Part shown: in pieces, positions 1 to 7,464 of the stretch
How the letters are laid out: every line of letters begins with the position of its first letter
Numbering within the stretch: position 1 is the stretch's first letter
NCBI GenBank assembly: GCA_037444075.1
Contig: JBBIND010000085.1
Coordinates: 1-16,622, forward strand
Source of the DNA: JBBIND01 sp037444075
Lineage (GTDB): Bacteria > Acidobacteriota > Terriglobia > Bryobacterales > Bryobacteraceae
Length of the DNA stretch: 16,622 nt
Direction: 5' to 3'
The notes under the pieces: generated by a model
The model's input: the letters and a program-made list of their open reading frames with translations, nothing else
What the model was told of the DNA's origin: nothing
Databases searched by the model: none
Position numbers and translations under genes: made by a program

Positions 1-1
1 T

Positions 2-55
2 GACATCAGCTACGTATTGGACAATCCGCCGGGCGGGCGGGGGTCACGCAGGTAG
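2..55 (+). CDS. Possible 3' end of a rightward gene (partial, unidentified)
   Basis: From the window edge, frame 2 reads 17 codons (DISYVLDNPPGGRGSRR) and stops at TAG (53-55). The composition is plausible for the C-terminal tail of a protein, and the position would make it convergent with the receptor that ends at 164. The stretch is too short to assign to any family, and an open frame of 17 codons in GC-rich DNA can occur by chance. Frame 3 is also open, to a TGA at about base 63, but reads less like protein. Treat this as a hint only. Confidence 0.2.
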   Translation, partial: DISYVLDNPPGGRGSRR

Positions 56-60
56 CTTGC

Positions 61-168
61 GGTGAGCGGCGGAACTCGGGACAAGGTGAGAACCCTGTCC
101 CTTCGCGCCGTCCCCTCGCGTCCTATTGTTCAGGCTCCTCCTTCGACGAGAAGATGCCGCCGCTCACC
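61..168. terminator. Nested inverted repeats at the 3' end of the first receptor gene
   Basis: Two inverted repeats are nested. The outer one is an exact 12-bp pair, GGTGAGCGGCGG at 61-72 and CCGCCGCTCACC at 157-168; its right arm contains the receptor's TGA stop (164-166, minus strand). The inner one is a 9-bp hairpin with one G-U pair at 78-86/93-101 around a 6-nt loop. Neither is followed by a T-run on either strand, so this is not a canonical intrinsic terminator. It could be a transcript 3'-end structure or a terminator that works without a U-tract. Confidence 0.35.
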
Positions 169-3100
169 AGTAAAGCTTCAGGCCCATCTGGATGTTGCGC
201 GGGAAATAGATCGGCGCCCGCGGTTGCGGAATCCGACCGAAATTCGCGCTGGCGAAATCCGTGTTGGGCGCGTTGAAGATGACCGAGTTGAAGGTATTGA
301 AGGTCTCCAGCCGGTACTCCAGCCGGCGCCTTTCGCCGATGCGGATCAGTTTGTGCAGAGACATATCGAAGATGGGCCGATAAGGCCGCCGGATCTCGCT
401 GAAGCGGTTGGGCGTGGTGCGGAGCTCGCCGGGGGCGCGGACGCGCCAGGCCGGCTGAAGGCTGTTCTGGGCGCACTGTGAGCTCAAAGACCCGTCCAGG
501 TTCACGTAGCAGTTGTTGAACCACAGGTCGTAGCTCTGGTTGCTGACGGCCGCGCTGGCCAGCCGCTCCAGGCTGCCCGGCTGGTCCTGCGGCCGGTTGG
601 TGCCGATGTTAGCGATCCAGTTGAGCTTCCATCCGCCGATGAGATGGTCCAGCCAGGCCGGCGCGGTGGATGCCAGGCGCTGGCCGCGACCGAATGGCAG
701 TTCCGCCAGTCCGCTGACCGTCCAGACGTGCGTGCGGTCGAAATCCACGGGCTGGCGCACCATCACGGTGTCCTGCGCGTTGAGAAAGCCGTTGCGTTCC
801 AGATTCTTGGAAAATGTATAGGCGCTGATGAAGGTCAGTCCCTGCGACAACCGTTTCTCCAATCGCAACTGGAAGGAATGATAAGAACTCTCCCCGATGG
901 ACTGTGAGTTCCGCGAGGAGCCCCCTGTCGGGGAATTGTCGCCGCGCGTTCCCGAGAACTGCGGATAGGGATAAAGCAACTGCTGGCGCTGTACCGTGCG
1001 GCCGTTGAAGGCCGAGCCGGGCAGCAGGCCGGAAAAGGGGTTGTCCACGGTCTGCTGCAGGTAGCTCAGCCCCTTCCGCAACTCTTCGAGCGGCACGAAA
1101 TTATAGGACCTGCCCACGGGAAGCTGGCGCGTCCGGCTGCCGACGAAGGCGGCATCCACCACGAGGTTGGTAGTCAACTGGCGCTGGATGCTGAAGTTGA
1201 ACTGGGAGATGTTGGGCACCACGCGGCTGGTGTCGTCGTAACTGACGCTCTGGCCGGCTTGGGTGAGTAGTCCGGCGGAAGCGCCCGGCGGGACGGCTCT
1301 GCCCTGCGGGAAGGGATTGGCGAGAGTGTTCACTCCGAGTTCCGGCACCCCCACTGCGCCCTGGAGATCATTGGCAATGTAGTTGGTCGGAACGAAGAAG
1401 CCGGTCTGCGCGCCCATCTGGCCGGTAGGCGAGTAGTAGAGGCCATAGCCGCCGCGGAGGACGGTCTTCCGGTTCAACTGGAAAGCCGCGCCCAGCCGTG
1501 GTTGAAAATTGTTGCGGTCGGGGTCGAACAGGCCGCGGGGGGCGCCGTCGACGGCGGCGTGGCGCAACCCTCCCCGGAGATTGGAACAAGCCGGGCAGTT
1601 GGCCGCGCCCGGCGCTCTCCGGACGGCTTCGGCGAGCGGGCTTGCCGCGTCGGCGGCGAAGCCGCGGATGATGCGGTTGAAGCGCTCAGTGGGTGGGCTT
1701 TCGTAGTCCCAGCGCAGCCCGAGGTTGATGGTCAGCCGCGTGGTCAGGCGAAAGTCGTCTTGCACGAAGATGGCCCAGTAGTTCCACTGCATCGCTCGCG
1801 CCTGTCCGGCGCCGATGTTCGCGCTTGATGGATAGCCAAGCAGCAGGCTGGCCACCGAATGGCCGGAGCGGGCGTCCTGCGTGTTCGGGTCACGCCGCGT
1901 GAAGGCGCGCGAAAAGGAGAAGTTGCCGCTCTCGTCGCCTGTGGTGACTGGATTCGAGCGGATATTGCGGTAGTCGCCCCCGAATTTCAGGATGTGGCGC
2001 GAAAACGTCCTGGTGTAATTCGCCTGGGTGCTGCTGGTGTTGTCCGCCACATTCTTGCCCTGGCTGCCGACGCCGACGGTGGCGTATTGGTCCAGGTTCA
2101 GCACCGGCATGTGCGGTCCCGGCAGGGCGGCAAAGCCCAGCGTCCTGGCATCGAAGGAGGTCCTGTCGATGGCGTAAACGGCTTCGGTGAAACGGGTGAA
2201 CCCCGCCCGCAGGTTCAGGATCGAGTCGGCGCTCAGGGTCGTCACCCAGTCGAGGGTTCCACCGTAGTTCTGGCGCGTTTGCGGCCACTGGCCCTGGTTG
2301 GCCAGCGTTCCCTGCAACCCGTTCGTGGAGCGGAACTCGTCGCGGTGGTTGCGGTAGAAAGAGCCGAACATCTTGTTGCGCACGCCGACGGCGTGGTCGA
2401 TGCGGACCACCTCGGCGTTGTAGTTGTAGATGCCTTTGTTCACCGTGTTGACGTAGTTGTTCTGGCGCTGGTTGGAAATGTTGGGGAGCGGAAAAATCTT
2501 GAGGAAGTTGATGGCCACCGGGTGCAACCGGCTGGCTGGGACGCGCTGGTTCGGGAAGGCGTCGCGCACCAGGCGGCCGGCCTCGGTGCGGGTGGTCAGC
2601 GGGTCGAAAATGTCGAAGGAGGGGCTGTCGGCATAGTTCCGGCTGAAATCGCCGGCGCGCTCTTCAGCCGTCGGAACGCTGGCGGTGGTCGGGAAGGGCA
2701 CGCGCTCGCGCAGACCCTCCCAGGTGAACATCCAGAACGTGCGGTCCCGGCCGTTGTACAGCTTCGGCAGGTAGACGGGGCCGCCGGCCGTGACGCCGTA
2801 CTGGTTGTACTGTTGGGCGGGCTTCGGGCTGCCTTGGGCGACGTTGAGGGAGTTGTTGGCGTTCCACGCTCCGTACTTGGTGAAGTTCCACAACTGGCCT
2901 CTGGTCCTGTTCGTGCCGGACTTCAACGTCATGTTCACCACGCCGCCGCCCGTCCGCCCATACTGTGCGTCGAAGCTGTTGGTCTGGATTTTGAACTCCT
3001 CCACGGCGTCCACCGGCGGGGAGAAGTTGAAGCGGCCGCGGGTGGAATCCGGAGCGCCGTCCAGCAGAAACTCGTTCGATCCGACCCGGCCGCCGTTCAT

Positions 3101-3547
3101 CGACCAGGCCGAGCCGCCATTGTTGTCAAAAGGGCGCAGGCCCGATGTGCCGGTAGCGCCGAAGGTCGGCGTCTGCCAGATGACGCCCTGGGAGAGACCG
3201 CTGAGCATGAAGATCATCCGGCCATTAAGTGGCAGCGTCTCCAGCTTTTCCCGGTCCACCACCTGCCCCATCGTCGCCGTGGCCGTTTCCAGGAGCATCG
3301 CGTCGGCGACCACCTCCACCGACTCGGCCAGCGAGCCGACCTCCAACTCCACAGGCAGCGGGACGTTGGTGTTGACGCTCACGGTGATGCCCGACCGCAG
3401 CAACTTGCGGAAGCCCGGCGCCTCTACTTCCACGCGGTACTTGCCGGGAATCAGGAACGGCACACGGTAGGCTCCGTCGGCTGCGCTTTCAGCGGTCGAG
3501 GGGACGTTGGTCGCTTCGTTGATGGCGGTGATCCTCGCGCCGGGCAC
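164..3547 (-). CDS. Oar-like TonB-dependent receptor; 5' end cut off by an in-frame amber codon
   Basis: This is an outer-membrane receptor of the TonB-dependent/Oar-like group abundant in Acidobacteriota. It would import large or scarce substrates using TonB energy; the substrate is unknown. Numbering from the GTG at 3547, the remainder of a carboxypeptidase-regulatory-like beta-sandwich covers about residues 1-72. A plug region follows (LPLNGR at 105-110, FLLDGAPD at 160-167, YGRTGGGVVNM from 196), then a long beta-barrel ending in an aromatic, KLYW. The frame has no further stops or frameshifts. The true start is almost certainly the ATG at 3665-3667, which has a signal peptide and an AGGAGG upstream. 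However, TAG at 3599-3601 separates that signal peptide from the rest. Translation from the GTG would lack both an export signal and a good ribosome binding site. It may be a recent pseudogene, a sequencing or assembly error, or a readthrough gene. Family confidence is high; functionality is uncertain. Confidence 0.9.
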   Translation of the reverse strand: MPGARITAINEATNVPSTAESAADGAYRVPFLIPGKYRVEVEAPGFRKLLRSGITVSVNTNVPLPVELEVGSLAESVEVVADAMLLETATATMGQVVDREKLETLPLNGRMIFMLSGLSQGVIWQTPTFGATGTSGLRPFDNNGGSAWSMNGGRVGSNEFLLDGAPDSTRGRFNFSPPVDAVEEFKIQTNSFDAQYGRTGGGVVNMTLKSGTNRTRGQLWNFTKYGAWNANNSLNVAQGSPKPAQQYNQYGVTAGGPVYLPKLYNGRDRTFWMFTWEGLRERVPFPTTASVPTAEERAGDFSRNYADSPSFDIFDPLTTRTEAGRLVRDAFPNQRVPASRLHPVAINFLKIFPLPNISNQRQNNYVNTVNKGIYNYNAEVVRIDHAVGVRNKMFGSFYRNHRDEFRSTNGLQGTLANQGQWPQTRQNYGGTLDWVTTLSADSILNLRAGFTRFTEAVYAIDRTSFDARTLGFAALPGPHMPVLNLDQYATVGVGSQGKNVADNTSSTQANYTRTFSRHILKFGGDYRNIRSNPVTTGDESGNFSFSRAFTRRDPNTQDARSGHSVASLLLGYPSSANIGAGQARAMQWNYWAIFVQDDFRLTTRLTINLGLRWDYESPPTERFNRIIRGFAADAASPLAEAVRRAPGAANCPACSNLRGGLRHAAVDGAPRGLFDPDRNNFQPRLGAAFQLNRKTVLRGGYGLYYSPTGQMGAQTGFFVPTNYIANDLQGAVGVPELGVNTLANPFPQGRAVPPGASAGLLTQAGQSVSYDDTSRVVPNISQFNFSIQRQLTTNLVVDAAFVGSRTRQLPVGRSYNFVPLEELRKGLSYLQQTVDNPFSGLLPGSAFNGRTVQRQQLLYPYPQFSGTRGDNSPTGGSSRNSQSIGESSYHSFQLRLEKRLSQGLTFISAYTFSKNLERNGFLNAQDTVMVRQPVDFDRTHVWTVSGLAELPFGRGQRLASTAPAWLDHLIGGWKLNWIANIGTNRPQDQPGSLERLASAAVSNQSYDLWFNNCYVNLDGSLSSQCAQNSLQPAWRVRAPGELRTTPNRFSEIRRPYRPIFDMSLHKLIRIGERRRLEYRLETFNTFNSVIFNAPNTDFASANFGRIPQPRAPIYFPRNIQMGLKLYW

Positions 3548-3667
3548 CGCGGCCCCGCTCGGATCCGTGACGCGGCCCAGGATCGTGCCGCGGTATTCCT
3601 ACGCAGGCGCCAGTCCCGCGCAGATCAGAAGAGACAACAAGACCAGAAAACGGTTTCGAAGAGACAT
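3548..3667 (-). pseudogene. Detached signal-peptide segment of the first receptor, ending in amber TAG
   Basis: On the minus strand, ATG at 3667-3665 opens 22 codons. They encode a basic start (MSLRNR), a leucine-rich core and an APA cleavage motif, then TAG at 3601-3599. The frame continues without interruption as EYRGTILGRVTDPSGAAV, the first strands of the regulatory-like domain, and runs into the receptor at 3547. AGGAGG (plus strand CCTCCT, 3683-3688) lies 15 nt before the ATG, with a second GAGG closer. The intact receptor at 13050 has FAQVDRATLVG at the same place, so the amber codon aligns with a Gln. This suggests a CAG-to-TAG change. Confidence 0.85.
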
Positions 3668-3730
3668 AAGCTCGAGCCTCAACCTCCTGCCGGATGATCT
3701 TATCGCATGAGCGGACACGTGGCCAGCGCA

Positions 3731-3777
3731 GCCTGACCTGCCCCTAGCCAATAATAGAGACTAGGGGCGGGCCAGGC
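3731..3777. terminator. Strong stem-loop between the CNNM gene and the first receptor
   Basis: A 17-position stem (3731-3747 with 3761-3777) contains one mismatch and one G-U pair, closes on a 13-nt A/T-rich loop (3748-3760), and has CCCCTAG/CTAGGGG at its tip. It lies 16 bases past the stop of the leftward CNNM gene and upstream of the leftward receptor. No T-run follows on either strand. It may end the CNNM transcript or stabilise its 3' end. An operator role for the receptor is also possible. Confidence 0.5.
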
Positions 3778-3792
3778 ACCCCCTTGCTCAAC

Positions 3793-5130
3793 TCAGCTCT
3801 CCGCCGCTCTGTCCAGCTTTTCGACCAGTACCCGGCTGATGCGATTCAGATCCATCTCCACCACCGTGAAACGGCGGCCCTCGTGCTCGATGCTTTCATC
3901 TTTTTCGGGGATGTGCCCCAGGCGCTCCAGGATAAAGCCAGCCAGCGTTTCGAAACCTGCGTCCGCGGGCAGGTCGATGCCGTAGTGTTTCTTCAAGTCG
4001 AGGATATTGATGGAACCTTCCAACTCCAGGATGCGAGCGCCTCTCAGGCCGTGCGGCCGCGCGGAGACGTGCTCGTCTTCAATCTCGCCGAAGATCTGCT
4101 CCAGAGCATCCTCCAGCGTAACCACGCCAGTGATAGTCCCGAACTCGTCCACCACCGCCGCCATGTGCTTCTGCCGCTTACGGAATACTTCAATGAGCTG
4201 GTTTACGGGCTTGGTTTCCGGCAGCAGCAGGACCGGCTTGCGCATCAAATCCTGGAGTTGAAATGGGCCTACGGGGCGCCGGCGATCTCCGGCGAGCCGC
4301 CGCTCATGCCATACGGAGAGCAGGTCCTTGACGTAGAGGATGCCCACGATCTGCTCAGGATCCTTATCGTAAATCGGAATGCGCGAATACTGGTTCTCCG
4401 CGGCTATGCGCAGCAGGTCGTTGAGCGGCGCGTCGAGCGGAGCGGAGACCACGGCGTTACGCGGCACCATAATCTCCCTTACCGAGCGGTTCTGCATTCC
4501 GAGCATCCGCTGGATGGTGTCCTCCTCGAACGGACCCAGGTGCCCCTGCAGGCGGCTGGCGCTGATGATGAGCTTCAACTCCTCCGGGGAATGGCCTCCA
4601 CCCAAAGGCTCCGCGCGCAGGCCCAGCGCTCTGGAAACCAGCTTTGCCGAGTACTCAATGATGAGCACGAACGGTAGGGACACCCGGCAGAAGACCAGCA
4701 GGGCGGGCGCTACGATCACTGCCAGGCGGTCTGCTTTCTCAATCGCCAGGTTTTTCGGCACCACCTCGCCGACCACAACGTGCGCGTAACTCATCAGCAG
4801 AAAGCCCAGCGCGAAGCTCACTCCGCTCATCACGGACTTCCCAAGCTCCGTGGCGGGCTCGCCGAAAACCGCCGAGAACATGGCGGAAAGCGTTCCTTCA
4901 CCCGCCCATCCCAGCCCCAGGCTAGCCAGCGTAACGCCTACCTGTACCACGGAGAGCAACCGCTCCGGCCGGTCGAGCAGTTGCAGCGCCGTGCGCGCCC
5001 CTGCCACGCCCTCTACCGCCATTTCCTTCAGGCGGGATTGCCTCACGCTCAGCAGCGCCACTTCCGCGCCGGCGAAGAAGGCATTCAACGCCAGCAGAAA
5101 TGCCACAACGAGGAAGCTATAGATGGCCAT
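3793..5130 (-). CDS. CNNM / HlyC-CorC family membrane protein with CBS pair
   Basis: This is an inner-membrane protein of 445 residues, the usual length for the family. Residues 1-195 form the DUF21/CNNM membrane domain, with the N-terminal helix signature NAFFAGAEVALLSVR (16-30) and the family motif GEVVPKNLAIEKAD (121-134). A CBS-domain pair covers about 215-345 (MVPRNAV at 221-227, VVTLEDALEQIFGEI at 336-350), and a C-terminal CorC_HlyC domain about 362-440. Such proteins are linked to Mg2+/Co2+ efflux or homeostasis, with the CBS pair sensing nucleotides; the old 'hemolysin' name is historical. I chose the ATG at 5130 over the TTG at 5172 because the hydrophobic helix begins there and the extra 14 residues look non-coding. 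No Shine-Dalgarno precedes it. The gene is divergent from the acylase. Confidence 0.93.
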   Translation of the reverse strand: MAIYSFLVVAFLLALNAFFAGAEVALLSVRQSRLKEMAVEGVAGARTALQLLDRPERLLSVVQVGVTLASLGLGWAGEGTLSAMFSAVFGEPATELGKSVMSGVSFALGFLLMSYAHVVVGEVVPKNLAIEKADRLAVIVAPALLVFCRVSLPFVLIIEYSAKLVSRALGLRAEPLGGGHSPEELKLIISASRLQGHLGPFEEDTIQRMLGMQNRSVREIMVPRNAVVSAPLDAPLNDLLRIAAENQYSRIPIYDKDPEQIVGILYVKDLLSVWHERRLAGDRRRPVGPFQLQDLMRKPVLLLPETKPVNQLIEVFRKRQKHMAAVVDEFGTITGVVTLEDALEQIFGEIEDEHVSARPHGLRGARILELEGSINILDLKKHYGIDLPADAGFETLAGFILERLGHIPEKDESIEHEGRRFTVVEMDLNRISRVLVEKLDRAAES

Positions 5131-5186
5131 GGCGATTGTATAGGATGAGCGTCTCCGGGGCGGCGTGGCCAAGTTGGCTACAATTC
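5131..5186. promoter_or_regulatory. Short divergent promoter region with paired TACAAT boxes
   Basis: This 56-bp spacer separates two divergent start codons. On the plus strand, TACAAT (5179-5184) ends 2 nt before the ATG at 5187. On the minus strand, TATACAAT (5142-5135) ends 4 nt before the ATG at 5130. Both resemble the sigma70 -10 consensus. Neither gene has a Shine-Dalgarno, and neither box has a convincing TTGACA-like -35. Taken at face value, transcripts would begin at or just inside the start codons, giving leaderless or nearly leaderless mRNAs. For the acylase this would favour the second ATG at 5193. Confidence 0.35.
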
Positions 5187-7409
5187 ATGGAGATGCACAC
5201 GCGTCGGTTCCTCAAATATATCAACATAATCATCGGGCTCGTGTTGATAGTCCTGCTGGCGGCCCTGTGGTGGTTGCTCTGGCGCCCCATGGCTCGGACG
5301 TCCGGCGAGATAGCCGCTCCCGTGGAAGGCGAACTCACCGTATCTCGAGACGCGCGTGGAACCACGCACATTGAGGCCTCATCGCTAGATGACGCGCTTT
5401 TCGCTCAGGGCTTCGTCACCGCGCAGGAACGCATGTTCCAGATGGATTTTCTGCGGCGTGCCGGCGCCGGGGAACTGGCCGCCATTCTCGGCCCCCAGGC
5501 GCTGGAAGGTGACCTGGACGCGCGCCGCCAACGGCTGCGGCGCATCGCGGAGCAGCACCGCGCAGCGTTGCCCCCGGCTGCCTACCGTGCCTTGGCGGCT
5601 TACGCCCGCGGGGTCAATCACTACCTCGATACGCACCGTCACCGCCTGCCCGCCGGTTTTGTCCTGCTGCGCTACGATCCCATGCCGTGGACCATTACCG
5701 ACAGCATCCTGGCCGGTTTGCTGATGTACCGGCAGTTGACCAACTCCTGGCGCTTTGAACTCCAGAAGGAGGGCATGCTCGCAGGCGGTGATCCAGCCAA
5801 GGTCAACTTCCTGTTTTCGCCCCGCCACCTCGGTGAGGTTTTGCCCGGCTCCAATGCCTGGGCCATCTCTGGAGCGCACACGCGCTCCGGCAAGCCGTTG
5901 CTCGCCAACGATCCGCATCTTGGCCACAGTCTGCCGCCGGTCTGGTATCTGAATCGTTTAACAGCGCCAGGGTTGGATGTCACGGGCGCCAGCCTGCCCG
6001 GACTGCCCGGCGTCGTGATCGGGCACAACGGCCACATCGCCTGGGGTGTTACGAACTTGCAGTTCGACGTCCAGGACCTCTACGTCGAGGAATTTGATCC
6101 TGCTTCCGGCAGATACCGTTTCGGAAACCGCCTCGAACAAGCTATCCGCGAGACTGATTTCATCGAGGTGAAAGGCGAGAAGACCGTCCACGACACCCAT
6201 TGGCTGACCCGCCACGGTCCGGTGATCTCGGCCACCGGAGGCCGGCACCTCGCCCTGCGCTGGACAGCAGCCGAGATGGGACGCTTCGACCTGGCCGTTC
6301 TGGACCTGAACCGGGCCCGCGACTGGAGTCAGTTCCGAGCGGCGCTGCGTCAATGGTGGGGCGCCCCCCTCAACTTCGTCTATGCCGACGTCGATGGCAA
6401 CATCGGTTACCAGGTCGCCGGCCTGCTGCCCGTGCGCCGCCGGCACGCGGGCGACGTGCCGGCTGATGGAGCTTCCGGGCTTCACGAGTGGGACGGCTTC
6501 ATTCCCTTCGAGGACCTGCCTAGCCGCTATAATCCTCCCTCCGGCCTGCTTGTTACGGCCAACCAAAATCCGTTTCCTGAGAACTACCCTTACACCGTCA
6601 GCGGCAATTTCTCGTCGCCCCACCGCGCCCGGCAGATCGTGGCGCTGCTCTCTGCAAGCCAGAATTGGGACGCCGAGAGCCTCCTGTCCGTGCAGATGGA
6701 CGTCTATGGCGGGCCTGAGCACCGCCTGGCAAAACACGCGGCGGCTGCCTACGCCGCGCGCGGGATACGCGACGCCACCCTCGAACAGGCTGCCGGGATT
6801 CTGTCCGCCTGGAATGGACAAATGGAACGCGGGCCGGCACCGTTTCTGGCCGTGCTGCTCTACCAGCACACCCGCAAGGCCATGGCTGCGGCAGCCTCGC
6901 CGGGCAAAGGAGCGGATTACGGTTTCACCACTGCTGCTTCCGCGCTGGAACGTCTTCTGGCAGAGCGGCCTGCCGGCTGGTTCGAAGACTACGACAGCAT
7001 GCTGCTCACGGCGCTTAGTGATGCTATCGAGGAGGGGCGGCGAATTCAGGGAAGGGAAATGGCGAAATGGGACTACGCGCGCTACAACGTACTTACCATG
7101 AACCCGCCGGTGCTTGGCGACCTGCCTTTGCTAGGCCGCTATTTCCGCATTGGCCCTTTGCCCCTGAGCGGTTCCGGGAATACGGTGAAGCAGACGACCT
7201 CGCGCATCGGCGCGTCCCTGCGCTTTGTCGCGGATACTGCCGCCTGGGATAACTCGCTGGCCAGCCTGCCATTTGGACAATCCGGCCACGCCCTCAGCCG
7301 GCATTACAGGGACCAACTCGAAGCTCACCGGTACGGGCGTGCCTATCCTCTGCTTTGGACTGGAACGGAGATCAAATCTCGTTTGAAACTCGTCCCGGCG
7401 GCACGCTGA
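5187..7409 (+). CDS. Penicillin acylase family N-terminal nucleophile hydrolase
   Basis: This 740-residue enzyme belongs to the penicillin/cephalosporin/acyl-homoserine-lactone acylase family of Ntn hydrolases, which cut amide bonds after self-cleavage into two chains. Residues about 11-32 form one membrane anchor or uncleaved signal, so the enzyme should face the periplasm. The alpha-chain signature GFVTAQERMFQMD is at 75-87. The autocleavage site is Gly221-Ser222 in LPGSNAWAIS, so Ser222 would become the catalytic N-terminal nucleophile. LLANDPHL (238-245) follows. TANQNP (457-462) carries the Asn expected for the oxyanion hole. All key residues appear present. The ATG at 5187 (or 5193) fits the basic start before the membrane helix; the frame is open further upstream, but that part overlaps the divergent gene. 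The substrate is unknown: acyl amides, N-acyl lipids, beta-lactams and AHLs are all possible. Confidence 0.93.
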   Translation: MEMHTRRFLKYINIIIGLVLIVLLAALWWLLWRPMARTSGEIAAPVEGELTVSRDARGTTHIEASSLDDALFAQGFVTAQERMFQMDFLRRAGAGELAAILGPQALEGDLDARRQRLRRIAEQHRAALPPAAYRALAAYARGVNHYLDTHRHRLPAGFVLLRYDPMPWTITDSILAGLLMYRQLTNSWRFELQKEGMLAGGDPAKVNFLFSPRHLGEVLPGSNAWAISGAHTRSGKPLLANDPHLGHSLPPVWYLNRLTAPGLDVTGASLPGLPGVVIGHNGHIAWGVTNLQFDVQDLYVEEFDPASGRYRFGNRLEQAIRETDFIEVKGEKTVHDTHWLTRHGPVISATGGRHLALRWTAAEMGRFDLAVLDLNRARDWSQFRAALRQWWGAPLNFVYADVDGNIGYQVAGLLPVRRRHAGDVPADGASGLHEWDGFIPFEDLPSRYNPPSGLLVTANQNPFPENYPYTVSGNFSSPHRARQIVALLSASQNWDAESLLSVQMDVYGGPEHRLAKHAAAAYAARGIRDATLEQAAGILSAWNGQMERGPAPFLAVLLYQHTRKAMAAAASPGKGADYGFTTAASALERLLAERPAGWFEDYDSMLLTALSDAIEEGRRIQGREMAKWDYARYNVLTMNPPVLGDLPLLGRYFRIGPLPLSGSGNTVKQTTSRIGASLRFVADTAAWDNSLASLPFGQSGHALSRHYRDQLEAHRYGRAYPLLWTGTEIKSRLKLVPAAR

Positions 7410-7438
7410 CTTACGGCAACAGCCTCACAAACAGCTAC

Positions 7439-7459
7439 GGCCGATGTTATCCTTCGGCC
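7439..7459 (+). repeat. Small hairpin just before the SenB-like start codon
   Basis: GGCCGA (7439-7444) and TCGGCC (7454-7459) form a perfect 6-bp stem with a 9-nt loop, ending 5 nt before the preferred ATG at 7465. The alternative ATG at 7444 lies at the edge of this stem. There is no Shine-Dalgarno before either start. The hairpin might limit initiation or be chance in GC-rich DNA. Confidence 0.25.
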
Positions 7460-7464
7460 ATTCG

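Noticed and set aside
31..43. G-quadruplex candidate GGGCGGGCGGGGG
   Set aside because: It has only three separated G-runs, so a standard three-tetrad quadruplex cannot form. It fits ordinary GC-rich sequence.
3599..3601. Reassigned amber codon or pyrrolysine
   Set aside because: thrS ends properly at TAG, and no pyrrolysine machinery or other in-frame TAG is seen in the window. A mutation or error is simpler.
1859..3697. 612-codon open frame on the plus strand opposite the first receptor
   Set aside because: It is antisense to a clear TonB-dependent receptor. Its product is rich in Val, Gly, Ala and Arg with no domain or motif, as expected from a mirror frame in GC-rich DNA.
3784..4677. 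297-codon plus-strand frame opposite the CNNM gene
   Set aside because: It is a mirror of a well-supported membrane protein; no signal or domain is visible.
5131..5172. N-terminal extension of the CNNM protein from TTG 5172
   Set aside because: The extra residues (ATPPRRRSSYTIA) are not typical of the family, which begins directly with the membrane helix; they would also fill the promoter region.
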